From: JBGSIZ01 sp041742255 | GTDB taxonomy: Bacteria; Pseudomonadota; Alphaproteobacteria; Rhodobacterales; Rhodobacteraceae | DNA: 21,070 nt | NCBI GenBank assembly: GCA_041742255.1 | Contig: JBGSIZ010000140.1 | Location: 1-21,070 of the forward strand | Direction of reading: 5' to 3' | Shown: positions 1 through 6,823 of the stretch, piece after piece | Layout of the letters: each line of letters starts with the position of its first letter | Numbering within the stretch: the stretch's first letter is position 1 | Notes under the pieces: generated by a model | What the model saw: the letters and a program-made list of their open reading frames with translations, nothing else | The model's database searches: none | What the model was told of the DNA's origin: nothing | Position numbers and translations under genes: made by a program

Positions 1-269
1 CGGCGCGGGCGGCGGGTCTGCCGGTGGTTGAAACCGCGTTGTTTTATGTGCAGGCGTTTGCGGCCAACCTTGTCACGATTGCCTGCCGCGCCCTTCCCTT
101 GGGCGCGACCGAAGGGCAGGGGGTGTTGGCCGCGGTCGCCCCGTTGTGTGCGCAAATTGCGCAGGAGGCCGCGGCGGGTGACCTGTCCACCCTTGGCGGA
201 TCGGCCTTTGCGGGGGATAGTGCGGCCATGGAACACGAAACCCAACCTGTCCGTATTTTCCGGTCATGA
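1..269 (+). CDS. ureF: Urease accessory protein UreF, C-terminal part (5' end outside window)
   Basis: UreF works with UreD/UreH and UreG to load nickel into apo-urease in the cytoplasm. Only the last 88 residues are visible; the reading frame is open from base 3 and has no start here. The stretch around FAANLVTIACRALPLG followed by TEGQGVLAA matches the helical C-terminal region of UreF, where a conserved PLGQT/PLGAT-type segment precedes an alanine-rich helix. The stop (TGA at 267-269) overlaps the next start in an ATGA junction, so translation is probably coupled. The ureG gene downstream supports the call. A GTG at 24 is in frame but is internal to the gene. Confidence 0.9.
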   Translation, partial: ARAAGLPVVETALFYVQAFAANLVTIACRALPLGATEGQGVLAAVAPLCAQIAQEAAAGDLSTLGGSAFAGDSAAMEHETQPVRIFRS

Positions 270-679
270 CCGCCTTAGCCCTTGGAATGACATGTATTTT
301 GGTGGTTTTGGCGGCCGTGCATGTCACTTGGGCGTTGGGAGTGTGGTGGCCATTTGGCAATGAGGCACGTTTGACCCGTGCTGTTGTCGGGACAAGGGGT
401 GCGGACCGGATGCCAGGGCCTATCCCGTTGGCGCTGGTCGCTGTTTTCCTCGTGTTTGCAGCCGCTTGGCCGTGGTTGTATTGGCAGGGTCGCGCCCCGC
501 TGGGGGGTTGGGGCGTGCGGTTTTTCGGAATTGTCTTTCTGGTCCGTGGGGTTTTGGCCTATGTGCCGGTCTGGCAAAGGATGACGCCGCAGCAGCCGTA
601 TCGGCAAAATGACCGCCGCTATTTCGGTCCGTTTTGCATCGGTATCGCGTCGGTCTTGTTTTTGATTTCAGGAGGCTGA
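266..679 (+). CDS. DUF3995-like small integral membrane protein inside the urease operon
   Basis: A 137-residue, very hydrophobic protein with about four predicted membrane helices (roughly residues 3-25, 50-72, 80-100 and 117-135). It resembles the DUF3995 family: an early HVTWALG segment in the first helix and a YRQNDRRYFGPFC segment before the last helix, like the family's DRRYYSPLC-type motif. The function of this family is not known to me. It starts in an ATGA overlap with ureF and ends three bases before ureG, so it should be translated from the same mRNA. That placement could mean a role in urease maturation or in urea, ammonia or nickel movement, but this is inference from context only; it may simply be a passenger gene. 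Confidence 0.75.
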   Translation: MTALALGMTCILVVLAAVHVTWALGVWWPFGNEARLTRAVVGTRGADRMPGPIPLALVAVFLVFAAAWPWLYWQGRAPLGGWGVRFFGIVFLVRGVLAYVPVWQRMTPQQPYRQNDRRYFGPFCIGIASVLFLISGG

Positions 680-682
680 GGC

Positions 683-1315
683 ATGACATCCCCCCATGGT
701 CCATTGCGCGTGGGCATTGGTGGCCCCGTTGGCGCGGGCAAGACCACATTGACGGCGGCGTTGTGCCGCGAATTGTCGGCGCGGTGTTCAATGGCGGTTA
801 TTACCAATGACATCTACACCCGCGAGGATGCCGAGGCGTTGATGCGCGCGCAGGTCTTGCCGCTGGACCGGATCCGGGGCGTGGAAACCGGGGGCTGTCC
901 GCACACCGCGATCCGCGAGGATGCGTCGATCAATCTGGCGGCTGTGGCCGAGTTGAACGCGGCCTTTCCCGATCTGGACCTGATCCTGATTGAGAGCGGG
1001 GGTGACAACCTGAGCGCGACGTTTTCGCCAGAGTTGGCGGATTTGACGATCTACATGATTGATACCGCCGCCGGCGACGATATCCCGCGCAAGGGGGGGC
1101 CGGCGTTGACGAAATCCGACCTTCTGGTGATCAATAAACGCGATCTAGCGCCTTATGTCGGGGCCGATCTGGACCGGATGCACGCGGATGCCAAAACCCA
1201 TCGCAAGGGCCGCCCGTTCCTGTTCGCGGAACTGCGCAACGGGATTGGCGGGGCGGAAGTGGCCGCATTCATTGTCGCGGCGGGTGGTCTGATATTGACT
1301 GAGGCGGGGTCCTGA
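683..1315 (+). CDS. ureG: Urease accessory GTPase UreG
   Basis: UreG is a SIMIBI-class GTPase that carries nickel and drives its insertion into urease with UreD and UreF. The 210-residue protein has the P-loop GGPVGAGKTT at residues 13-22, a C72-P73-H74 triad that matches the nickel-binding CPH motif, the family signature ESGGDNL followed by SATFSPELADL, and an NKRDLAPYVGADL segment corresponding to the G4 NKxD guanine-specificity motif. Length is normal for the family. A good Shine-Dalgarno sequence (AGGAGG, 670-675) precedes the ATG. The gene lies directly behind the DUF3995-like gene, and the next gene begins one base after its stop, so it is inside a tightly packed operon. Confidence 0.97.
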   Translation: MTSPHGPLRVGIGGPVGAGKTTLTAALCRELSARCSMAVITNDIYTREDAEALMRAQVLPLDRIRGVETGGCPHTAIREDASINLAAVAELNAAFPDLDLILIESGGDNLSATFSPELADLTIYMIDTAAGDDIPRKGGPALTKSDLLVINKRDLAPYVGADLDRMHADAKTHRKGRPFLFAELRNGIGGAEVAAFIVAAGGLILTEAGS

Positions 1316-1316
1316 C

Positions 1317-2375
1317 ATGCAGCAATTTCAGGTGTTTGACGGTCATAATGACCTGTTGTTCGGGTTGTTGAACGCGCCGGACCGCCGTGCGGCGATCTGG
1401 TTGGAGGGCGAGGGGCGCGGCCATCTGGACCTGCCCCGGATGCGGGCAGGCGGGTTTGTCGGCGGTTTTTTCGCGGTTTATGTCCCGTCCCCACCGCAGC
1501 CGGACGCCCCGGATTTCGAGGCGATGATGGCCCATCCGCCGTATGACCTGCCTTTGCCGGAATTGATCGGTGTTCAGACGGCCGCGGCGGTGGCGTTGGC
1601 CGAGGTTGGGCATTTGCACTGGATGGAGCAGGAAAGCCACGGGGCGTTCAGAATTGTGCGGGATGCCAAGGCGTTGCGCGACACCATCGCTGCGGGTTCT
1701 ATTGCCGCCATTTTGCACATGGAGGGTGCCGAGGCGATTGGCGAGGATCTGGACGCGTTGCACGTTTGGTATGACGCCGGATTGCGGTCTTTGGGGCCGG
1801 TTTGGAGTCGTCCGACGGTGTTTGGGCATGGTGTGCCGTTTCGGTTTCCGGGGTCGCCGGATACCGGGCCGGGGTTGACGGCGGCGGGCTGTGCGTTGGT
1901 CAAAAAGTGCGACCAACTGTCTGTTATTGTTGATGTCTCCCATCTGAATGAAAAGGGGTTTGACGATGTCGCCCGGGTCAGTTCGCGGCCATTGGTCGCC
2001 ACCCATTCCAATGCGCATGCCTTGACCCCGTCCACCCGCAATCTGACCGACCGTCAGTTGACGATGATTGCCGAAAGCGGCGGCATGGTTGGGTTGAATT
2101 TCGCCACGGTTTTCCTGCGTCCCGATGGTCGCAGGGACGCCGATTGTGGCTGGGATCCGATGCTGCGCCATCTGGATCATCTGATTGATAAGGTTGGTGA
2201 AAACGGTGTCGGGTTCGGGTCCGATTTTGACGGTGCCACGGTCCCCGATGTGTTGGGCGATGTGGCCGGATTGCCCGGTTTGTGCGCCGCGATGATGGAT
2301 CACGGATACGGCGCGCCGTTGGTCGAAAAGATCGCCGCAGGCAATTGGCTGGCGTTTCTGGACCGGATTTTGTGA
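1317..2375 (+). CDS. Membrane dipeptidase (peptidase M19, renal-dipeptidase family)
   Basis: A 352-residue zinc metallopeptidase of the M19 family, which cleaves dipeptides, often with little preference or including D-residues. Visible metal and active-site elements are FDGHND (H10, D12) at the N terminus, the bridging glutamate in ILHMEGAEAIG (E136), the two histidines in VDVSHLN (H209) and VATHSN (H230), and the GSDFDG segment (D303) near the C terminus. The linker RNLTDRQL is also typical. There is no signal peptide, so it is probably cytoplasmic, as many bacterial members are. It starts one base after ureG, so it may be co-transcribed with the urease genes; a nitrogen-scavenging theme would fit but is not shown. 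The true substrate cannot be read from sequence. Confidence 0.93.
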   Translation: MQQFQVFDGHNDLLFGLLNAPDRRAAIWLEGEGRGHLDLPRMRAGGFVGGFFAVYVPSPPQPDAPDFEAMMAHPPYDLPLPELIGVQTAAAVALAEVGHLHWMEQESHGAFRIVRDAKALRDTIAAGSIAAILHMEGAEAIGEDLDALHVWYDAGLRSLGPVWSRPTVFGHGVPFRFPGSPDTGPGLTAAGCALVKKCDQLSVIVDVSHLNEKGFDDVARVSSRPLVATHSNAHALTPSTRNLTDRQLTMIAESGGMVGLNFATVFLRPDGRRDADCGWDPMLRHLDHLIDKVGENGVGFGSDFDGATVPDVLGDVAGLPGLCAAMMDHGYGAPLVEKIAAGNWLAFLDRIL

Positions 2376-2395
2376 CTCCGTTTGACCGTTTGGAT

Positions 2396-2417
2396 ATTGC
2401 GTCGGTATTGCGTCCGT
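2396..2417. repeat. Two tandem 11-bp units between convergent genes
   Basis: The 64-bp gap between the convergent dipeptidase and soxT stop codons contains ATTGCGTCGGT followed directly by ATTGCGTCCGT (one mismatch), with a third partial copy of GTCGGT at 2423-2428. I found no convincing hairpin plus T-run terminator for either gene in this gap. The repeat is short and may be chance. Confidence 0.4.
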
Positions 2418-2439
2418 ATCCCGTCGGTTTCGTTTTTGC

Positions 2440-3495
2440 CTATTCGGCGGGCGCGAAGCCGGTGATGAGTTGCCGCAAGCCGAAGGCAGCCCCGGCAATC
2501 ATCGCCAGAACCGTCACCGGCGCGGACCAAGCCAGAACCGAAAACGCCGACAGCCCCTGACCGATCGAACAGCCGAACGCGATCACCGCCCCGACCCCCA
2601 TGAGCGCCGCCCCGAAAATCTGGCGGCGCAGTTCACGCGGGTCTTCGCAGGCTTCCCAGCGAAAGTGCCCCTTGAGCAGCGATCCCGCAAAGGCCCCGAG
2701 CCACACCCCGGCGACTGAGCCGATGCCAAAGTTGAGCGATAAATCCGCCGACGCCGTCATACCCCAAAAAAGCGCGTCCCCGATGGGCGCCGAAAAAGTG
2801 TGCGAGACAACAGGCGTGCCGTCGAACCCGTTTTGCGCGATCCAGTAGGTGCCCCCCCATGCCAGAACCGCCGACAGGCCGACCACAGCACCCCAGAACA
2901 TCGTCTTGCCCGAGGACCGCACCCGCGCCGGGGCGATGGACATGGCCAGCAGGATCAACCCGATGCCGATGCCGACCGGGGCCACCCCAAACCCGGTTAC
3001 CGCAGCCAGATCATGCGCGATGCCCGGCACCCGTGTCGCCAGACCCTGTTCAAAGAGCGCCACCCGGATCAGTGCAAGCGGCCCCGACAAGGTGGCGTAG
3101 GACGCCAGCCCCATCACCACCACGATCACGAAGTTCCGCAAATCCCCGCCGCCCAGCCGTGCCAGCGCCCCAAATCCGCAATTGCCCGCAAGCGCCATGC
3201 CGTAGCCAAACATCAGCCCCCCCGCGATGGACGCCACAGGCAACCATGTGAACGACAGGTATATCGAGGCTGCCGGGTCAAAGACCCCAAGCCCCAGAAG
3301 GCCAAAGCTGCCGATCACCGCCACCCCGATGGCAATCCCCCACATGCGCAGACGCAGGTCGTTGCCGCCATAAAGCGCATCCTCGATTGCGCCGAGCGTG
3401 CAGAACCGCCCTAGCCGCGCCGCAAGCCCAAGCATGATCCCGCCCAAAAGGCCGATGAGTGCGGCGGCGTTGCCGTCTCCGATGGTGTTGAGCAT
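2440..3495 (-). CDS. soxT: YeeE/YedE-family sulfur-compound permease, SoxT
   Basis: A 351-residue polytopic inner-membrane protein of the YeeE/YedE (TsuA/SoxT) family, which moves thiosulfate or sulfane sulfur through a path lined by conserved cysteines. The three family motifs are present: GRFCTLGA (C32), GNCGFG followed by ALARLGGGDLR (C106), and GCSIGQGLS (C309). Helices fill almost the whole length. The start is set at the ATG at 3495, which has a strong GGGAGGA Shine-Dalgarno seven bases upstream; a longer frame to 3525 lacks one. It is the last gene of a minus-strand soxS-soxR-soxT set, the order known from Pseudaminobacter salicylatoxidans. In Hyphomicrobium one SoxT paralogue is reported to pass the sulfur signal to SoxR, so a role in import, signalling or both is plausible here. 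Confidence 0.88.
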   Translation of the reverse strand: MLNTIGDGNAAALIGLLGGIMLGLAARLGRFCTLGAIEDALYGGNDLRLRMWGIAIGVAVIGSFGLLGLGVFDPAASIYLSFTWLPVASIAGGLMFGYGMALAGNCGFGALARLGGGDLRNFVIVVVMGLASYATLSGPLALIRVALFEQGLATRVPGIAHDLAAVTGFGVAPVGIGIGLILLAMSIAPARVRSSGKTMFWGAVVGLSAVLAWGGTYWIAQNGFDGTPVVSHTFSAPIGDALFWGMTASADLSLNFGIGSVAGVWLGAFAGSLLKGHFRWEACEDPRELRRQIFGAALMGVGAVIAFGCSIGQGLSAFSVLAWSAPVTVLAMIAGAAFGLRQLITGFAPAE

Positions 3496-3556
3496 GTGTG
3501 TCCTCCCTGCACGATCTGGCCGCACTGGGTTGCCGCGTGAGTGTCACGGGACAGCG

Positions 3557-3892
3557 TCAGTCTGGCTTGCAGAACAGATCGTAGACCAGATCAATTATTT
3601 GCCGTGGCCGGTCATCGGTCAAGCGGTAGAAGATCGTCTTGCCGTCGCGGCGCGGTGTTACCAGACCTTCGAGCCGGAGCCGCGCCAGTTGTTGCGATAC
3701 GGCTGCTTGGCGCGCCGACAGCAGATCTTCGAGTTCGGTCACCGATTTTTCCCCGGCGGCCAGATGGCACAGGATCATCAGCCGCCCCTCGTGGCTGATC
3801 GCCTTGAGGAAGTTCGCCGCGTTGGTCGCGTTGTCCATCATCTTGTCGAGGTCGTCCTCGCAGATGCGGTCGTCAATAACCGGGATGCCCAT
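3557..3892 (-). CDS. soxR: ArsR-family sulfur-responsive repressor SoxR
   Basis: A 111-residue winged-helix repressor of the ArsR/SmtB family. The recognition-helix region SARQAAVSQQLARLRLEGLV (residues 59-78) and the wing RRDGKTIFYRL are clear. It has exactly three cysteines: C11, C42 (in LMILCHL) and C108 (in DLFCKPD). The last two match the spacing of the two sensing cysteines of SqrR/BigR/SoxR-type persulfide sensors, which link through polysulfide and leave DNA. It is therefore very likely a derepressor of sox genes when reduced sulfur is present. It lies between soxS and soxT on the minus strand with gaps of 108 and 61 bp. Candidate target sites are listed at 4415, 5807, 8092 and 15024. 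This is not the MerR-family redox regulator also named SoxR. Confidence 0.92.
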   Translation of the reverse strand: MGIPVIDDRICEDDLDKMMDNATNAANFLKAISHEGRLMILCHLAAGEKSVTELEDLLSARQAAVSQQLARLRLEGLVTPRRDGKTIFYRLTDDRPRQIIDLVYDLFCKPD

Positions 3893-4000
3893 GGTGTGGT
3901 CTCTTGTTGGTTTTCACGTCCTGTATCTGATGCGCGCGTTGTTGCCAATTTCCCAAACGTGGCGGGGGTGTGAATTGTCCGGACTGTGCCTGATGTGTCC

Positions 4001-4369
4001 TTAGCCTGCCGGTTGTGGAAATGGTCCCCCGAGGTCCGAGGTGTCCAGCATCCGTTCCAGGAGGCCCCAGAAGAAATCCTCGCCGGGGTAGCCTTCGATC
4101 CGGCCCACCTCGGTTCCGTCGTCCAAAAGGACGAAGGTGGGTGTGAACGACAAGGGCCGTGTCAGCGTGACGCCCTCGGGCAGGTCATCGCGGATGTTCA
4201 CCCGCATCAGAGGCGCTGCCTTGCCCGCGTCCGTTTTCGGGTAGATCGGTCCGATTTCGGCGTTCCAGCGCGCGCACCACATGCATCCAACCTCTTCTGC
4301 CATCAAGAGCCGCGTTTCCGCGTGCGCCGGAACCGCGAGCCAGAGGAGCAGGGCAACAAGACGGCGCAT
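4001..4369 (-). CDS. soxS: Periplasmic thioredoxin-like thiol reductase SoxS
   Basis: A 122-residue exported thioredoxin-fold protein. The N terminus is a short signal peptide ending in AHA (cleavage near residue 17/18), followed by the redox motif C29-MW-C32 and the conserved cis-proline segment SFTPTF. In Paracoccus, SoxS keeps SoxY in its active, reduced form. I chose the ATG at 4369 because GGAG lies six bases upstream; an in-frame ATG at 4381 gives four extra residues but has no ribosome site. It is the first gene of the minus-strand soxS-soxR-soxT set and is divergent from soxV, with an operator-like site in the shared 79-bp promoter region. SoxV is its expected electron donor. Confidence 0.9.
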   Translation of the reverse strand: MRRLVALLLWLAVPAHAETRLLMAEEVGCMWCARWNAEIGPIYPKTDAGKAAPLMRVNIRDDLPEGVTLTRPLSFTPTFVLLDDGTEVGRIEGYPGEDFFWGLLERMLDTSDLGGPFPQPAG

Positions 4370-4387
4370 AGGGGTCTCCATGACAGA

Positions 4388-4416
4388 TTGACGCAGACGA
4401 CTTCACTTAGCATAAT
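4388..4416 (+). promoter_or_regulatory. Predicted sigma-70-type promoter of soxV operon
   Basis: TTGACG (4388-4393) and CATAAT (4411-4416) are separated by 17 bp; each matches five of six consensus bases. A start of transcription is expected near 4423, leaving a leader of about 25 bases before soxV. The -10 box overlaps the first two bases of the operator-like sequence at 4415-4430, so repressor binding would block it. Confidence 0.65.
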
Positions 4417-4437
4417 TTGAATATGTGAATTCATCAA
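4409..4437 (-). promoter_or_regulatory. Predicted promoter of soxSRT, divergent from soxV
   Basis: On the minus strand TTGATG (4437-4432) and TATGCT (4414-4409) are spaced by 17 bp, which is a reasonable sigma-70-type promoter for soxS. The spacer is almost exactly the 16-bp operator-like sequence at 4415-4430. The soxS and soxV promoters are therefore back to back and share one repressor site. Confidence 0.55.
4415..4430. promoter_or_regulatory. Candidate SoxR operator at soxS/soxV
   Basis: ATTT-GAATATGT-GAAT matches seven of eight defined positions of the ATTC-N8-GAAT pattern I recall for SqrR/BigR-type regulators. It is 14/16 identical to the site in front of the MBL-fold gene (15024-15039). 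It overlaps the -10 of soxV and fills the spacer of the soxS promoter. SoxR binding in the soxS-soxV gap is known from Pseudaminobacter. Confidence 0.6.
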
Positions 4438-4448
4438 GGACGCCGTGC

Positions 4449-5189
4449 ATGTTTGAAATGACCTATGTCGGTGCCGCGATTGCCGGGCTGTTGTCGTTCT
4501 TTACCCCCTGTATTCTGCCGATGGTGCCGTTTTACCTGTGTTATATGGCTGGCCTTTCGATGGCCGAATTGCAGGCGGGCGGCGGAATTGCGCCGGGTGC
4601 CCACCGAAGGTTGGTCACCTCTGCCGTTGCCTTTGCCCTTGGTGTCACCACCATTTTTGTCCTGTTGGGGATGGGTGCCACCGCTTTGGGGCAGGCGTTT
4701 GCCCAGTGGAAATCCCAGTTGTCCTATGTTGCCGCCGCCATTTTGATGCTGTTTGGCCTGCATTTTCTGGGCGTTCTGCGCATTCCGTTCCTGTATCGCG
4801 AGGCCCGGCTGGAAAGCACCGCCGCCCCGTCCACCATTGCCGGCGCTTATGTCATGGGACTTGCGTTCGGGTTTGGCTGGACACCGTGTGTCGGCCCCGC
4901 CTTGACCTCGATCCTGATGCTGGCCAGCGGGATGGGCGATGTGTGGCGCGGCGGGCTGTTGTTGATGGTCTACGGGTTGGCCATGACGCTGCCCTTTGTC
5001 GTGGCCGCCTTGTTCGCCCAGCCGTTCCTGCGGTGGATCGCCCGGAACCGCAAATACATGGCCTATGTCGAAAAGGTCATGGGCGCGATGTTGATCGTGT
5101 TTGCCGTGCTGATTGCCACGAATTCAGTGAATTACCTGTCGAATTGGCTGATTGGGGTGATGCCCGACTGGTTGATGCAGAGCATTTGA
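4449..5189 (+). CDS. soxV: CcdA/DsbD-type inner-membrane thiol-electron transporter SoxV
   Basis: A 246-residue membrane protein of the CcdA family with about six helices. The two transmembrane redox cysteines are C21 in SFFTPCILPMVP and C147 in FGFGWTPCVGP, both in the conserved TPC contexts. It passes electrons from cytoplasmic thioredoxin to periplasmic partners, here most likely SoxW and SoxS. I chose the ATG at 4449 because AAGGA lies eight bases upstream and MFEMTYVGAAIAG is the usual family start; an in-frame ATG at 4425 lies inside the operator region and has no ribosome site. It heads the plus-strand sox operon and is followed after 11 bp by soxW. Confidence 0.94.
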   Translation: MFEMTYVGAAIAGLLSFFTPCILPMVPFYLCYMAGLSMAELQAGGGIAPGAHRRLVTSAVAFALGVTTIFVLLGMGATALGQAFAQWKSQLSYVAAAILMLFGLHFLGVLRIPFLYREARLESTAAPSTIAGAYVMGLAFGFGWTPCVGPALTSILMLASGMGDVWRGGLLLMVYGLAMTLPFVVAALFAQPFLRWIARNRKYMAYVEKVMGAMLIVFAVLIATNSVNYLSNWLIGVMPDWLMQSI

Positions 5190-5200
5190 GGGAGATTGAG

Positions 5201-5779
5201 ATGATCCGGGTTTTGATGGTTGTTGTGGTGGCTCTGTGGGCCGGTGTCGCCCCCGCCGATGTCACCATGGGCGATGACGGGTTGCACAAGGCCCCGTGGA
5301 TGCAGGACTCGTTCAAGGACCTGCGCGAGGATCAGGCCGAGGCCACCGCCCAGGGCAAGCGGTTGGCTGTCATGATCGAACAGCGCGGGTGCATCTACTG
5401 CACCGAGATGCACGAAAGCGTGTATCCTGTTCCTGAAATCGCCGCCTTGTTGACTGACCGATTCTATGTCGTTCAGATCAACATGTTCGGCGATACCGAG
5501 GTCACCGATTTTGACGGTGAGGTTCTGACCGAGAAGGATGCCATCCGGAAATGGGGCGTCATGTTCACCCCGTCGATTCTGTTTTTCCCCGAAACCACGG
5601 CCCCCGAAGCCCCCGCGTCGCAGGTTGCAGTTGCAGCGGTGCCCGGCGCGATTGGCCGATCCATGTTCTACAATATGCTGACCTGGGTTCTGGAGCATGG
5701 GTATGAAGGCGATGAAAACTTTCAGAAATATCACGCTCGCGTGTTCAACGCGGGTGTTGGGCCGGGCGGGCATGATTGA
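5201..5779 (+). CDS. soxW: Periplasmic thioredoxin SoxW
   Basis: A 192-residue secreted thioredoxin-like protein. A signal peptide (residues 1-19, ending APA) is followed by a thioredoxin-like domain with the redox motif C64-IY-C67 and the cis-proline segment MFTPSILFF. It is the expected periplasmic partner of SoxV. The start ATG at 5201 has a GGGAGA ribosome site and gives a clean signal peptide; the same frame stays open much further upstream, but that part merely overlaps soxV in another frame and does not look like protein. The C-terminal tail ending in GGHD is Gly-rich and probably flexible. A 116-bp gap to soxX contains an operator-like palindrome. Confidence 0.92.
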   Translation: MIRVLMVVVVALWAGVAPADVTMGDDGLHKAPWMQDSFKDLREDQAEATAQGKRLAVMIEQRGCIYCTEMHESVYPVPEIAALLTDRFYVVQINMFGDTEVTDFDGEVLTEKDAIRKWGVMFTPSILFFPETTAPEAPASQVAVAAVPGAIGRSMFYNMLTWVLEHGYEGDENFQKYHARVFNAGVGPGGHD

Positions 5780-5806
5780 GCCGCGGGCATGCCGCAGTGC
5801 AGCAAT

Positions 5807-5822
5807 ATTCAAATCTTTGAAT
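5807..5822. promoter_or_regulatory. Candidate SoxR operator before soxX (perfect palindrome)
   Basis: ATTCAAA-TC-TTTGAAT is a perfect seven-base inverted repeat and an exact match to the ATTC-N8-GAAT pattern for SqrR/BigR/SoxR-type repressors. It lies in the soxW-soxX gap, the second place where SoxR operators were described in Pseudaminobacter. It is about 75 bp upstream of the soxX start. Confidence 0.7.
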
Positions 5823-5828
5823 TTGTCA

Positions 5829-5858
5829 TTGCCACGCCCGGCTTTGGTGTCCTAAGGT
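5829..5858 (+). promoter_or_regulatory. Possible promoter of soxX
   Basis: TTGCCA (5829-5834) and TAAGGT (5853-5858) with an 18-bp spacer are the best pair I can see in the soxW-soxX gap. The -10 is poor (three of six), so this is tentative. The palindromic operator lies just upstream of the -35. Confidence 0.3.
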
Positions 5859-5895
5859 ATGCACAAATACGCATGTGATGATCCAGGGAGGGTTC

Positions 5896-6366
5896 ATGAA
5901 GCGCATCATTCCAACAGCGATGGGGATTGCAGTGGTGGCCTTTGCGGCGACTGCCGAGGTTACCCCGACAGATGTGGCCTTTGACGACTATGGCACGGTT
6001 GCCGTGTCCCTGACCGGTGCCCCCGGCGATCCCACAAACGGGCTTGCGTCGATGGAAAACCGGGGCAAGGGCAATTGTCTGGCCTGCCATGTGGTGTCTT
6101 CGTCCACTGGCGATTTCCAAGGCAATGTCGGCCCCGCGCTTGACGGTGCTGCCGCCCGTTGGGACGAAGCCCAGCTGCGCGGGATCGTGGCCAACGCCAA
6201 GATGACGTTTCCCGACACGGTCATGCCCAGTTTCTACAAGACCAGCGGGTATATCCGCCCCGGCGATGTCTACACCGGCAAGGCTGGTGCGGAACCGCTC
6301 GCGCCGCTGCTGACGGCACAGGAAATCGAGGATGTGGTCGCCTACCTTCTCACCCTTCAAGAGTAA
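5896..6366 (+). CDS. soxX: Monoheme cytochrome c SoxX
   Basis: A 156-residue secreted cytochrome c, the small subunit of the SoxXA complex that joins thiosulfate to SoxY. A signal peptide ends near ATA (residue 20); the heme site is C61-LA-C64-H65 and the likely distal ligand is M110 in TVMPSFYK. The C-terminal EIEDVVAYLLTL helix is typical of class I cytochromes c. I chose the ATG at 5896, behind a strong AGGGAGGG ribosome site, over the in-frame ATG at 5875, which places the ribosome site inside the protein. Gene order X-Y-Z-A follows with gaps of 16-28 bp, so the four genes form one transcript. Confidence 0.95.
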   Translation: MKRIIPTAMGIAVVAFAATAEVTPTDVAFDDYGTVAVSLTGAPGDPTNGLASMENRGKGNCLACHVVSSSTGDFQGNVGPALDGAAARWDEAQLRGIVANAKMTFPDTVMPSFYKTSGYIRPGDVYTGKAGAEPLAPLLTAQEIEDVVAYLLTLQE

Positions 6367-6390
6367 GCGATCGGACGACAGGAGAACGAC

Positions 6391-6807
6391 ATGAGCTACA
6401 CACGCAGAGATACGCTGCTAATGGCAGCAGGGGCGACGGTTGCATCCGTCCTGCCCTTTGCCGCCCGGGCCGACGTGGCCGAGAGCATCGCCGCCTTTAC
6501 CGGCGGTGCCCCGATGGCCGACGCCGGGATCACCCTGACCGCGCCCGAGATTGCCGAAAATGGCAATACCGTGCCGGTCGAGGTGAGCGCCCCCGGTGCC
6601 ACCGCCATCATGGTGCTGGCCACCGGCAACCCCAACCCGGCGGTTGGCACCTTCAACTTCGGCCCGTTGGCCGGATCCCAGATGGCATCCACCCGGATCC
6701 GTCTTGCATCCACCCAGACGGTTCAGGCGATCGCGAAACTGGCCGATGGCAGCTATGCCCAAGCCAGCGCCGAGGTCAAAGTCACCATCGGCGGCTGCGG
6801 CGGCTGA
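6391..6807 (+). CDS. soxY: Sulfur carrier protein SoxY
   Basis: A 138-residue Tat-exported protein. The N terminus carries TRRDTLL (twin arginine) and a signal region ending ARA at residue 27. The C terminus ends in Gly-Gly-Cys-Gly-Gly, whose cysteine (C136) is the swinging arm that carries thiosulfate-derived sulfur through the Sox cycle. The middle is an immunoglobulin-like beta domain typical of SoxY. It forms a heterodimer with SoxZ, encoded 16 bp downstream, and probably leaves the cell in complex with it, since SoxZ has no signal of its own. The ribosome site AGGAG precedes the ATG. Confidence 0.98.
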   Translation: MSYTRRDTLLMAAGATVASVLPFAARADVAESIAAFTGGAPMADAGITLTAPEIAENGNTVPVEVSAPGATAIMVLATGNPNPAVGTFNFGPLAGSQMASTRIRLASTQTVQAIAKLADGSYAQASAEVKVTIGGCGG

Positions 6808-6823
6808 GGCAGGGAGAGAGAAC

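Noticed and set aside
3893..4000. A SoxR operator or separate promoter in the soxS-soxR gap
   Set aside because: No sequence fitting ATTC-N8-GAAT and only a weak TTGGCA-N17-TACAGG pair; not strong enough to list.
4538..5200. Long upstream extension of the soxW frame over soxV
   Set aside because: The extension is an alternate frame of soxV, rich in Arg, Cys and His; the ATG at 5201 has a ribosome site and a proper signal peptide.
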